The position numbers and the translations under genes were made by a program. Positions 8,179-17,000 of a stretch of DNA of 64,000 bases are shown in pieces. The DNA is taken from assembly GCA_964638635.1 (NCBI GenBank), contig CAZXAQ010000003.1, forward strand, positions 33,108-97,107, read 5' to 3'. This stretch comes from SZUA-430 sp964638635. Lineage in GTDB: Bacteria; Pseudomonadota; Alphaproteobacteria; Micropepsales; Micropepsaceae. The first letter of the stretch is position 1; each line of letters starts with the position of its first letter. The notes under the pieces are model-generated. The model did no database searches. It saw only the letters and a program-made list of their open reading frames with translations, and was not told where the DNA came from.

Positions 8179-9510
8179 CTAGCGGAACGTCAGTTGAACG
8201 GTGAAAACATCCACGTGTGAATCGGTCACACCGATCAAATTGCCCCGCGCCAAATTCTCCGGCGCGGCTGCCGTCAGTGCGATGGGCTCTTCGGGAATGA
8301 ACAAGTGCCCGTAGCCCGCCTCAAAGCTCGTTCCGCCCTCGAAATCGTAGCGCGTGCTGACGGCAAGCCACGTGCGGTCCGCATCGGGAATGCGCGGATC
8401 GCGCGTCGCATCGCGCGTCGGACTTTGGTCGTACGCGACACCCATGCGCAGCGTCCAGTTATCGGCAAGGCGCCCCTTCACGCCCGCAGACGCAAACCAT
8501 GTGTTCTTCCAGTCGTAGGTCTGAAACACGTCGGCCTGCAGCGGATTGACGAATTTGATCCGCAGCTCTTCGAACGCGTTCCACCACGTGTAGCCGGCCT
8601 CGGCGAGCAGCGTGACCGCGGGCGTCACCGCGACGGAGAAACCCGCCGACGCGACCGCGGGCGTGGTCAACTTCGTCGACGCCGCCGAGTCCGCGAAGCT
8701 CCCGGTCGCCAGTGAGATCGCAGTGCCAACCCCCGCCGTGTCCAGCGTGAAATCGACATCGCCTTCAAGCGTGTGCCGGATTTCGGACCGGTACGACGCG
8801 CCGACGCTTACCTCCTGCGACGGCCGCCACAACGCGCCGAGCACGAAGCCGAAACCCCAATCTTCGACATTGAACTCCGCTTTGCCGTCTTGCAGCGTGG
8901 GGAGAGAACCCGGCACGGCGAACAGGGCCCCGATCGTGCCGAAGTCGACCGCGTTCGACAGCGTTCCCTTCGCGTACTGAATCTGCGCGCCCGCCGAAAC
9001 GACAAACTCCGGCGCAATCTCGTACGCCAGCGACGGAACCGCGTTGACGGTGATGAGCTTCGATTCAAGCGCGTAATAGCGCCCGACCCAACCGTCGTTG
9101 TAACGCGTGCTCAAGCCCCACGGTGCCGAAACCGACAACCCCGCCGTGAGGCCCTGCGCCAAGCGGTAACGCAGCTGCAGTCCGGGTTCGTACGCATCCT
9201 TGATGAATCCGTCGGGAGCGGCATTCCCGCCCGTCGGTGTGCCGAGCGCGTTGGTCGCAAGGCCGAACGCCGCCTCCGACGTCGGATAGATACCGTTGAC
9301 GGTAAAGCTTGCGTCCCAATCCGAAACACCCGCGCTCGTCGCCGGATTGTAGGTCAGGAAGCCGGGTTCGTCGGCCTGCGCGCTCGTACCGGCAAAGGCT
9401 GCACCCATGCCCGAGAGGCTGTACTCTTTGAGCGCATAACCGGCCGCGACCGCCGAAGACGGTAAAAGAATGCTTGCGACGAGCGCTGCCCCAACACCCC
9501 GGACAAACAC
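8179..9510 (-). CDS. FadL/OmpP1/TodX-family outer-membrane transporter
   Basis: 443 residues from GTG 9510, chosen because GGGGGC lies 6 bases upstream; a TTG at 9555 is open but lacks a ribosome site. The signal peptide ends SSAVAA and the mature N-terminus GYALKEYSLSGMGAAFAG is the characteristic FadL plug sequence, followed by NPAT in FLTYNPATSAG. Later features include APWGLSTRYNDGWVGRYYAL and repeated amphipathic strands with terminal TVQLTFR. FadL proteins form 14-stranded barrels that take up long-chain fatty acids or other hydrophobic compounds. The genes around it do not specify the substrate. Confidence 0.88.
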   Translation of the reverse strand: MFVRGVGAALVASILLPSSAVAAGYALKEYSLSGMGAAFAGTSAQADEPGFLTYNPATSAGVSDWDASFTVNGIYPTSEAAFGLATNALGTPTGGNAAPDGFIKDAYEPGLQLRYRLAQGLTAGLSVSAPWGLSTRYNDGWVGRYYALESKLITVNAVPSLAYEIAPEFVVSAGAQIQYAKGTLSNAVDFGTIGALFAVPGSLPTLQDGKAEFNVEDWGFGFVLGALWRPSQEVSVGASYRSEIRHTLEGDVDFTLDTAGVGTAISLATGSFADSAASTKLTTPAVASAGFSVAVTPAVTLLAEAGYTWWNAFEELRIKFVNPLQADVFQTYDWKNTWFASAGVKGRLADNWTLRMGVAYDQSPTRDATRDPRIPDADRTWLAVSTRYDFEGGTSFEAGYGHLFIPEEPIALTAAAPENLARGNLIGVTDSHVDVFTVQLTFR

Positions 9511-9670
9511 AAAAGCCCCCAACGCACCCGAAACTAAGATCACACTTGGCGCCAACGCAGGCGCGCGCGCAAGATAAAAAATTCCCTAACGCCGCCGCGC
9601 GATACCCAGACTTAACGGCCGCTGCGTTAGATTCCCGCTCTGGGTGAATTTATCTGCGTAGGCGAGCCAG

Positions 9671-11107
9671 GTGGACTCGACGGCCGAAAACGACGCGAAG
9701 CGGACCAGTCACAGCAATTTCGCGCTGAACCGTTTCCTGATGGTGTTTCGCGATCCGCAAATCGAAGCGGACTTCGCCGCCCACTCGCTCGCCCAATCGC
9801 TTCCGTTCATCCGCGCCTACTTGCTGGCTGCGATCGCGCTGTACGTTGCGTTCGGTTATCTCGATGCCCTGGTCGGCGGCGCCGCAGTCCAGACGATGTG
9901 GCTGATCCGCTACGGCGTCGTCGCGCCGATCATGCTAGCCGTGTTGAGCCTGACGTTTCAGCCGACATTCGTTCGCTTTATCCAGCCCGGGCTCGCCGTC
10001 GCGATGACGGCGTGCGGCCTCGGCATCGCGGCGATGTGCGCCATCATGCCGGCGCCGTATCACAGCGCCTACTACGCTGGCTTGATCATGGTGACGGTCT
10101 ACAGCGGCACGCTGCTCGGCATGCGCTTCGTCTACTCGACGTCGGTGACCGTCGGGCTGTTGCTCGCCTACCAAGTGGTGAGCCTCTGGCTGAACCCGGT
10201 CAGCACCACAGACTACATCTCGAACAACTACTTCTTGATGATGGCCGTCGGCGTCGGCGTGTTCTCGAGTTACGTGCTCGAAACGCACGTCCGCAACAAC
10301 TATGTTGCCCAGAAGATTATCGAGCAGAAAAACCACGTCATGAAGGCGCTGCTCGACGAAGCCGAAGCCGCCAATCGTGCGAAGAGCGAATTCCTGGCCG
10401 TGATGAGCCACGAACTCCGCACGCCGTTGAACGCGATCCTGGGCTTCTCGGAGATGTTCAAGCAGCAGATGATGGGTCCCCTGGGCTCGACGAAATACGT
10501 CGAATACGCCGGCGACATCCACAGCAGCGGCCAGCACCTGCTGTCCATCATCAACGACATTCTGGACTTGGCGAAAGCCGAGGCCGGCAAACTCGACCTC
10601 TCCGAAAGCGCGTTCGACATCAACGCCGTCGTCGACAAGACGCTACGCATGTGCGGTCAAAAAGCCGAGGAAGGAAAAGTCGCGCTCGTCTTCACCAAGG
10701 CCGCGGGCGATCACAACATCTACGCCGACGAGCGCCTGATCCGCCAAGTGACGCTGAACCTCGTAACGAACGCCATCAAGTTCACCCCGCCCGGCGGCCG
10801 CGTCGAAGTCAGCGCGCAAACCTCCCAAACGAACGGCATCGTGCTGAACGTCAAGGACTCAGGTATCGGTATCCCCGCCGGCGACATCGAGCGCGTTTTG
10901 CGTCCGTTCGAGCAAGTGGAAAGCGCGACCGCGCGCCGCCACGGCGGCACCGGCCTCGGCCTGCCCTACTCGAAGAAGATCATCGAGATCCACGGCGGCA
11001 CGCTGAAACTGTCGAGCGAAGAGAACATTGGCACGACGGTTCGCATCGACCTGCCCGCAACCCGCCTGCGCTTGGCCCAGCCGACGGAACTGCGCCAAGC
11101 GGGCTAG
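9671..11107 (+). CDS. Membrane-bound sensor histidine kinase (orphan)
   Basis: 478 residues beginning at GTG 9671. The N-terminal ~200 residues hold about six hydrophobic segments (AYLLAAIALYVAFGYLDAL, YGVVAPIMLAVLSL, LIMVTVYSGTLLGM and others), a membrane sensor without a recognised periplasmic domain. Then comes a coiled linker and HisKA with the phospho-acceptor His near residue 246 (FLAVMSHELRTPLNAIL), followed by a HATPase domain with an N box (LNLVTNAIKF), G1 (DSGIGIP) and G2 (GGTGLGLPYSKKI). No response regulator is adjacent on the same strand. Its stop lies next to the convergent SCO1 gene. Confidence 0.9.
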   Translation: MDSTAENDAKRTSHSNFALNRFLMVFRDPQIEADFAAHSLAQSLPFIRAYLLAAIALYVAFGYLDALVGGAAVQTMWLIRYGVVAPIMLAVLSLTFQPTFVRFIQPGLAVAMTACGLGIAAMCAIMPAPYHSAYYAGLIMVTVYSGTLLGMRFVYSTSVTVGLLLAYQVVSLWLNPVSTTDYISNNYFLMMAVGVGVFSSYVLETHVRNNYVAQKIIEQKNHVMKALLDEAEAANRAKSEFLAVMSHELRTPLNAILGFSEMFKQQMMGPLGSTKYVEYAGDIHSSGQHLLSIINDILDLAKAEAGKLDLSESAFDINAVVDKTLRMCGQKAEEGKVALVFTKAAGDHNIYADERLIRQVTLNLVTNAIKFTPPGGRVEVSAQTSQTNGIVLNVKDSGIGIPAGDIERVLRPFEQVESATARRHGGTGLGLPYSKKIIEIHGGTLKLSSEENIGTTVRIDLPATRLRLAQPTELRQAG

Positions 11108-11108
11108 A

Positions 11109-11708
11109 CTAGCGCAAGAGATCGCGCAGCTTCGCCTCCGCAGCCGCCGCATCCTCGCCGTAGGCGATCGTGCCGCGCAACGTGCCGTCCGCACCGACCA
11201 AGAAAACGCTCGCCGTGTGATCCATCGTATAGTTGCCGCCCGCCTCGACGCGCGCGTAGTAGACGCCGAGCGGCCGCGTGATCGCCGCGATCTGATCGCC
11301 TGCCCCCGTCAACCCGCGAATGCGCGGATCGAACGACGCAAGATAGGCCTTCAAAACCGCCACCGTATCCCGCTCCGGATCGACGGTGACGAAATAGAAG
11401 CCGAGCCGGTCCGCATCCCGCCCGAGCCGTCCCAGCAACGCCGTCATCGACGCCAGCGTCGTCGGGCAAACGTCGGGGCAATTGGTGAAGCCGAAGAACA
11501 TCACTGCCGGCCGCCCGAGCACCGCCTGCTCAGTCACCGCGGCGCCGTTCTGATCGACCAGCCGGAAGCTCCCGATCGCGGGCCCGCCGAACGACGGCGC
11601 CCGCGCCGGGCCGAACCAACCGAGCCCGGCCGCCGCCCACACCAGACCCGACACCAAGATCAGCCCGATCGCGACGATGCGAACCGTGCGAAGCGCAGCA
11701 ACATTCAT
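11109..11708 (-). CDS. SCO1/SenC family copper-binding protein
   Basis: 199 residues from ATG 11708 with GCGGAAAGC upstream; a longer frame to 11786 is rejected as un-protein-like. One N-terminal transmembrane anchor (IVAIGLILVSGLVWAAAGLG) is followed by a thioredoxin-like domain with the copper ligands C77 and C81 in TNCPDVCPT and the third ligand His in MDHTASVFLV. TVDPERDT is also typical. SCO proteins deliver copper to the CuA site of cytochrome oxidase or act in periplasmic redox defence. No cytochrome oxidase genes are nearby, so the partner is not shown. Confidence 0.9.
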   Translation of the reverse strand: MNVAALRTVRIVAIGLILVSGLVWAAAGLGWFGPARAPSFGGPAIGSFRLVDQNGAAVTEQAVLGRPAVMFFGFTNCPDVCPTTLASMTALLGRLGRDADRLGFYFVTVDPERDTVAVLKAYLASFDPRIRGLTGAGDQIAAITRPLGVYYARVEAGGNYTMDHTASVFLVGADGTLRGTIAYGEDAAAAEAKLRDLLR

Positions 11709-11844
11709 GCTTTCCGCCAAACCCTCTGGCACAACTGGCACAGCGGCACATGTGTGCCGCTTGTGCCGTTTCACGTGACGCGACAAGTCACAAGGCGCAA
11801 GAGATTTTCAGATAAGGTGCAGATATAGAAAAGTCAAACCCGCC

Positions 11845-12207
11845 TCAGGGCGCGGCGAATTCGCCGCTCAACGTGTCGAGCGCTGCGCAGAACGCCCCAA
11901 GGTCCTTGGAGGTCTCGAACGCGGTTGCGGCCGCGTTCACCTTCTTCACGCGAGAGGCAAGCACCTCAATGGTGATCTTGCCCGCGGCCGCATCGGCTTG
12001 CATGGCGGAGGTCAACTCGGCAACGCGCGCCTCCACATCCGCGCGCTCGCCGCACGAGCGGCCGCCGGTGAAAGCGGCGAAGCCAAGCGCAAGCACAAGA
12101 ACGCCCGCGCCGCCGAGCGCGAGCGCCCGCGTGCGCCCCGACGCAGCCGCCCACGCCGCCGCCGCGCGCGCGTAGGTCTGGCGCGCTATGGTAATGATCC
12201 GGTTCAG
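11845..12207 (-). CDS. Small membrane-anchored protein, unknown function
   Basis: A roughly 120-residue frame with one transmembrane helix (GVLVLALGFAAF), a Cys just after it (GGRSCGERADVEARVAELTS) and a helical, Ala-rich C-terminal domain. The frame has no ATG, GTG or TTG at a sensible place after the preceding gene ends. A CTG overlapping that gene's TGA at 12207 gives LNRIITIARQTY and is the best-placed start, implying translational coupling. An ATG-type start further upstream would overlap the preceding gene by more than 100 bases. Function is unknown; whether it is expressed is uncertain. Confidence 0.42.
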   Translation of the reverse strand: MNRIITIARQTYARAAAAWAAASGRTRALALGGAGVLVLALGFAAFTGGRSCGERADVEARVAELTSAMQADAAAGKITIEVLASRVKKVNAAATAFETSKDLGAFCAALDTLSGEFAAP

Positions 12208-13625
12208 TTCTGGATCTCGCAAGTGACCGTCGAGCCGATGGTAGCCGTCGCGGTCCCGCCCAGACCGTCGGAGATCGTGTAGGTGACGGAACCGACCTGC
12301 GTCTGCACCGCCGTTAGGCACACATTGTTGTGCGTGATCGTCACCGAGGTTCCGTTCGTGCTTGCTGAGCCGTTCGTGGGTTGGGTAACGTTGGTAATCG
12401 TAAGCGCATTGTTGTCCGGATCGTTGTCATTGACACGCGGGTCGAAGGTCGCGGTCGGCTGCGTACCGTTCACGCCGCCCGCCTCATAGGTTCCCACCAA
12501 ATCCACGGTGTCGTTCACCGCCACGGGCGGCGAGTTCGCATTCTGAATAGTCACGTTGACGGTCGCGGTTGCCGTCATGCCATCCAGATCGGTAATCGTG
12601 TAGGTGAAGCTGTCCGCGCCCGTCTGGCCGGTGTTCGGCGTGTAGGTGACGGACGTGCCGCCGTTGATCACGACCGTACCCTTGGTTCCGTTCGTCTTGG
12701 CCGTGATCGTGATCGTGCCGCTATCGTCGCTGTCATTCGTGCGCGGATCCGTCGTGAAAGCGGTGTTGGTCAGGGTGGTCCTGCTGTCGTTGACGGCGAC
12801 CGGCGGCAGAGTGCCGTGCGTCACGGTGACGTTGACGGTGGCCGTCGCTGTACCGCCGTCCACGTCGGTGACCGTATAGGTGAAGCTGTCGGGGCCGGTG
12901 TAGTTTGCCGTCGGCGTATAGGCCAGCAAAGTGCCACCGTTTACGATCGTCAGCACACCATGCGAGGGCGTCGACTTCGAGGTGATCGTAAAAGCATCGC
13001 CGCCGGGGTCGCTGTCGTTTACGCGCGGGTCGAACGAGAAAACGAAGGTGTTCTTCGCCGTTGAAGCCACATCGTTCACCGCGACCGGGTCCAGATTCGC
13101 CAGCGTGACCGTAACTTCGCCGGAGGCATCCATGCCCTGCCCGTCCGTAATCGTATAGACGACCTTGTCCGTCGCGTTGCGCTTGTATGTACTTGAGTAC
13201 GTAACGGTCGTGTTGCCGCCGGAGAGGGCCGCCGTTCCATAAACACCGTTGCCGACACTGAACAACGTAAGCGGATTCCCATCGGGATCGCTGTCGTTCG
13301 TGCGCGGATTCAGCGTCAGCGAATTCTGATCCTCGGTCAGCGTCACCGCATCGCCGGCCGTGACCGGCTTCCGGTTTACCGTGGTCGCCGAAACGATGTG
13401 CTGCGTTCGGTTTCCGGCAGCATCATATTTGTAGACGATCTGCTTTCCATCGTCGTAGCGCACCGAAATGATGCGCCCGAGCGAGTCATAAGAATATGTG
13501 GCACCCGCCAACGCCGACCCGGCGAGCACGCACGCCGCGCCCGCAAGCAACGCCGATCGTCGCACGGCAGGAAAACGCAAAACCGAGGAACGCAACGCCG
13601 GTACTGGAGGCTGTGCGAAACGCAT
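12204..13625 (-). CDS. Secreted YD-repeat / cadherin-like (VCBS-type) protein
   Basis: 473 residues from ATG 13625, with GGAGAG 5 bases upstream. After the signal peptide (ends AGSALAGA) are two YD (RHS) units, YSYDSLGRIISVRYDDG and VYKYDAAGNRTQHIVS. Then come four cadherin/VCBS-like domains of about 95 residues, each starting with a PVAVND-type strand and a Ca-binding-like DPR-NDSDP loop (NPRTNDSDPDGNPL, DPRVNDSDPGGD, DPRTNDSDDSG, DPRVNDNDPDNN) and containing DSFTYT-TD. Such proteins are secreted or surface adhesins. It is divergent from the giant RHS gene, 462 bases away, and may be its partner. Confidence 0.82.
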   Translation of the reverse strand: MRFAQPPVPALRSSVLRFPAVRRSALLAGAACVLAGSALAGATYSYDSLGRIISVRYDDGKQIVYKYDAAGNRTQHIVSATTVNRKPVTAGDAVTLTEDQNSLTLNPRTNDSDPDGNPLTLFSVGNGVYGTAALSGGNTTVTYSSTYKRNATDKVVYTITDGQGMDASGEVTVTLANLDPVAVNDVASTAKNTFVFSFDPRVNDSDPGGDAFTITSKSTPSHGVLTIVNGGTLLAYTPTANYTGPDSFTYTVTDVDGGTATATVNVTVTHGTLPPVAVNDSRTTLTNTAFTTDPRTNDSDDSGTITITAKTNGTKGTVVINGGTSVTYTPNTGQTGADSFTYTITDLDGMTATATVNVTIQNANSPPVAVNDTVDLVGTYEAGGVNGTQPTATFDPRVNDNDPDNNALTITNVTQPTNGSASTNGTSVTITHNNVCLTAVQTQVGSVTYTISDGLGGTATATIGSTVTCEIQN

Positions 13626-14087
13626 GCTGCTCTCCATGACGGATGCTGATCGATGATCGCGCACACTGTACGCGCGCAATTGCGAACTGTGAAGACGTCG
13701 CGCACACGACGTTGAAGATTTTCTTGCCGATGAAGTTGCGTTCGCAGTTGCTCGCTTATCGCTGCGCGCAATCAAACTTGTCGCGCGCAAAACACAATTG
13801 ACATTGCGAAGAGTTGGCGCACACTCCGCCAATCGTACGCACGCATGCCGATGGCGTACGCTTCGCCTTCGTTCAGTTGCGTTTCAGTGTGTTTCCTTCG
13901 TTCTTTAAAGAGGTTCACGCATGACGCCGGCACACGCTCACGGACATATCGCGACTTTCGTGCGGAAAAACACGTTCTCAAGTCCGCCATAGCCGCCTCT
14001 TTTCAAACGACCGGAACCAACAAGCGAGCGCGCACGACTGCGCCTCGCAACGAGCACCTTTGCGCATCAGCAACACAGAGCCGAACA
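13626..14087. other. Divergent regulatory interval between the two YD-repeat genes
   Basis: 462 bases with visibly lower GC than the flanking genes. On the plus strand a TTGACA at 13798-13803 with a weak -10-like CACACT 16 bases later could serve the giant RHS gene. The RHS frame remains open leftwards to 13845, but that part (a Cys-rich, Arg-rich stretch) lacks a signal peptide at its start and is not included in the gene. No repeat or hairpin was recognised. Confidence 0.4.
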
Positions 14088-17000
14088 ATGCCAACGCTCA
14101 CATTCTCAAGGTTTTTCGCGATTTCCGCGCTCGTTCTCGCAGCCGCGAGTCCTGCGCACGCACTGCCGGAGATGAGCGTCGGCACAGGCTTCGCGGTCAC
14201 CCCCGCGCAGGCGCTGACTTACTATACGAACCAAGGTCTTACGAGCCCCGCGTGGACGGAAGATCCGGAGCTCGACAGGCTGGCGACCGCGCTGGGCAAC
14301 GATCCCGACAAGATTTACGAGTACGTCAGAAACGAAATCGACGTCGTTCCGCTCTTCGGCGTGCAAGCGGGCGCGCGCGGCTGCTACATCGACAAGGCTT
14401 GCACGCCGTTCGATCAAGCACAATTCATGGTCGAGCTGCTGCGCTCCGCCGGCGTGACCGCGAGCTATCAACTCGGCACCATCACGCTAACCGGCACACA
14501 GTTCGACCAGTGGTTCGGTCTCACGAACCCAACCGCCGCGCGCAAGTTGCTGGCCGACGGCGGCACGCCTTACACGATGACGGACAACGGCACGTCCGTG
14601 ACGTCCGTCACAATGATGCATGTCTGGGTACGCGCGACGATCGGCGGCACGACCTACTCGTTCGACCCAGGGTTCAAGCCGCACACGGTGACGACCGGCA
14701 TCAACCTTGACACCGCGATGGGCTTCAACAGCGCGACGTTCTGGTCGAACGCGATCAGCGGCGCCTCGACCTCGACCACCAATAACACACCACGCGTGAG
14801 CAACCTGCACCGCACGAACGTGCGGAACAACTTAGGCACCTACGCCACGAACCTGCTCAATTACATCACGGCCAACCTCCCCAACGGCTCGATGGACAAC
14901 GTGATCGGCGGCCGGACGCTAACGCCGTACGCCGGCCCCGCGCTTCGCCAGACCACGCTGCCCTACCAAGCAAGCACAACGCAGCTGTTTACGGGCGACT
15001 TGCCCCTGGTGCTGCGCAAACGCGTGACGATCGTCGGCAGTTCGACGACGTACAACGCCCCGCTCGACGAGTTTTTTGGCAAGCAGATAACGTTCGAACT
15101 GAACAGGGAAAACCCACCCCCGGGTGGCTTCACACAATACCGATTCCTCATCGGCGAACAGGTCGTCACCAATTGGACGAACGGCACCGTTGGTGGTGCG
15201 GTCATTACCATCAACAACCCATACGCCGCCGGAAACAGCGCCGGTGTCTTCGATGGCGCCTACATGGATCGCGCCGTGCCGCTGACCGGCTCGAATACGA
15301 CCGGCGTGCAACTCTTCGTCGCCGCCGGACGCGTGTCCGGAGACTATGGCGCCTATCAGGAGCGCGTCCACAGCGGACGCAGCGGTATCGTGATCTACCA
15401 GAAGGCCTGCTGTCACGAAGAGGGACAGGGCCAGTGGGTTGAGCCGCAGCAGATCGCCCTGCGCCGGCGCATGGGCGCAACATTCATGTCGCAGTTCTGG
15501 GACATGACTCAACTCGTTGGCGGCGTCGGGAGTTCCATCGTTTTGGTGCACGATGTCGTGGGTATTGCCACGACCGCACGCGCTGAAGCCGGCGACTCGG
15601 AATCGCCTGTCGCCTCGTCGTTCATGTTCAGCATGGAACCGGCAATCTCGGCACTCTCGAGAACCGGGATTACGACGCAGCCGCCGATCGTCGCTCGCAC
15701 GGTCGCGATGATGCTATCCGCGCTTGAGGGTAGCGTGGCGCAGCAGGCTGGCGACTCGGTCTTTCCGGTGTCGGCTGTCGTCCAGCTCGATTGGGCCCAC
15801 GCCGGACCGGCAGCCGCCGACCGTTGGTACTACTATGCCACCTCGGCAAACTGGAACTCGTTCGCCAGATCGCAGATTCTGCTCGATTACGACCCGAACC
15901 CAGGCCCCGGCACATCACCGATCCGCAATATCGCAGACGGTTACATCGCCGCGGGTTGGACGGTCATGATCCCGCGCTCCTCTTTCTTGGGCCCGGGCCT
16001 TGCGGAGCAGCAGTACTGTGTCCCCTACGAGGTGCAAGGACAGATGATGTCATGCAAGATCGCCGGACCGGATCGCGCCGGCGCTCTGATCGCCATAAAC
16101 CCGACGACCGGTGCGGTCGCGCACATCTCGGCACGCAACTATCTGTACGGCAAAGGCGGCGGCGGATCGACGGACGCCGAGACCAATCCGGCGCGCATTT
16201 TCACAATCGCCGAGGGCTTCCTCGACAAGCAATTCTCCTCGCGCGCCGAAGCGCATAACGTCGACTTGAAGTCCGGCATGATGACCTATACCCCGCCGCC
16301 GGATATCACGGTCGGCAACGGCGGCTACCCTTACAGCCTGTCGTTTCAGAGGTCCTATCGCTATCAACACAACAGCGACGAGGACTACTGGGATGCTCAG
16401 AATCCAGCCAACCCAATGGAACCCCCAGATACGGTCGCTCGCGACGACATATTCACCACGACAGGGTGGACTTCAAACCTTCATCACTATGCGTCGATCA
16501 CCTCAGACGGTGCGAAGGTATTCGGCCAAGACGACCCGCGCGTCGCCGTGCAAACGCTGGCGACGGCGAGGGTCTTGTTGTCGATCATGGGCAACGGCAC
16601 GACCAATCTCGAAACCCTCCAGCGCCAGATCGTCGGCGCCTTTGCCGGCTTCTGGTGGACCGAGACGATTCTGATGAACACGGTCACGGTGAAGCAAGGT
16701 CATTCGAGCCGCAGCTTCACCAAATTGCACGACGGCACGTTCACGGCCCGCGGGAGCGCGGAGACGGTGGAGGTTTTCGGCTCGCGCACGATTTATACTG
16801 GATTCACCGTGATGGGAGGCGGCGCACCCAGGTGGGGGTACAATTTCTGCGTCCGCATAACGGGCGCCCAACGCGACGTCACGATCTACGGGAACTTCAA
16901 CGGCACGAGCTGCAGCACGCCGCCCCCCAGCAACATCGTACCGAGCGGCGGCAATACCGGCGACATGATGTTCTCCACCCAGACGTTCCCCTACGGCATC

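Noticed and set aside
12204..13625. Internal DNA repetition considered as a mobile repeat
   Set aside because: The periodicity follows the cadherin-like protein domains and has diverged at DNA level; it is ordinary domain duplication.
13845..14087. Upstream extension of the giant RHS frame
   Set aside because: The extension has no signal peptide at its start and buries the clear Sec signal that begins at 14088.
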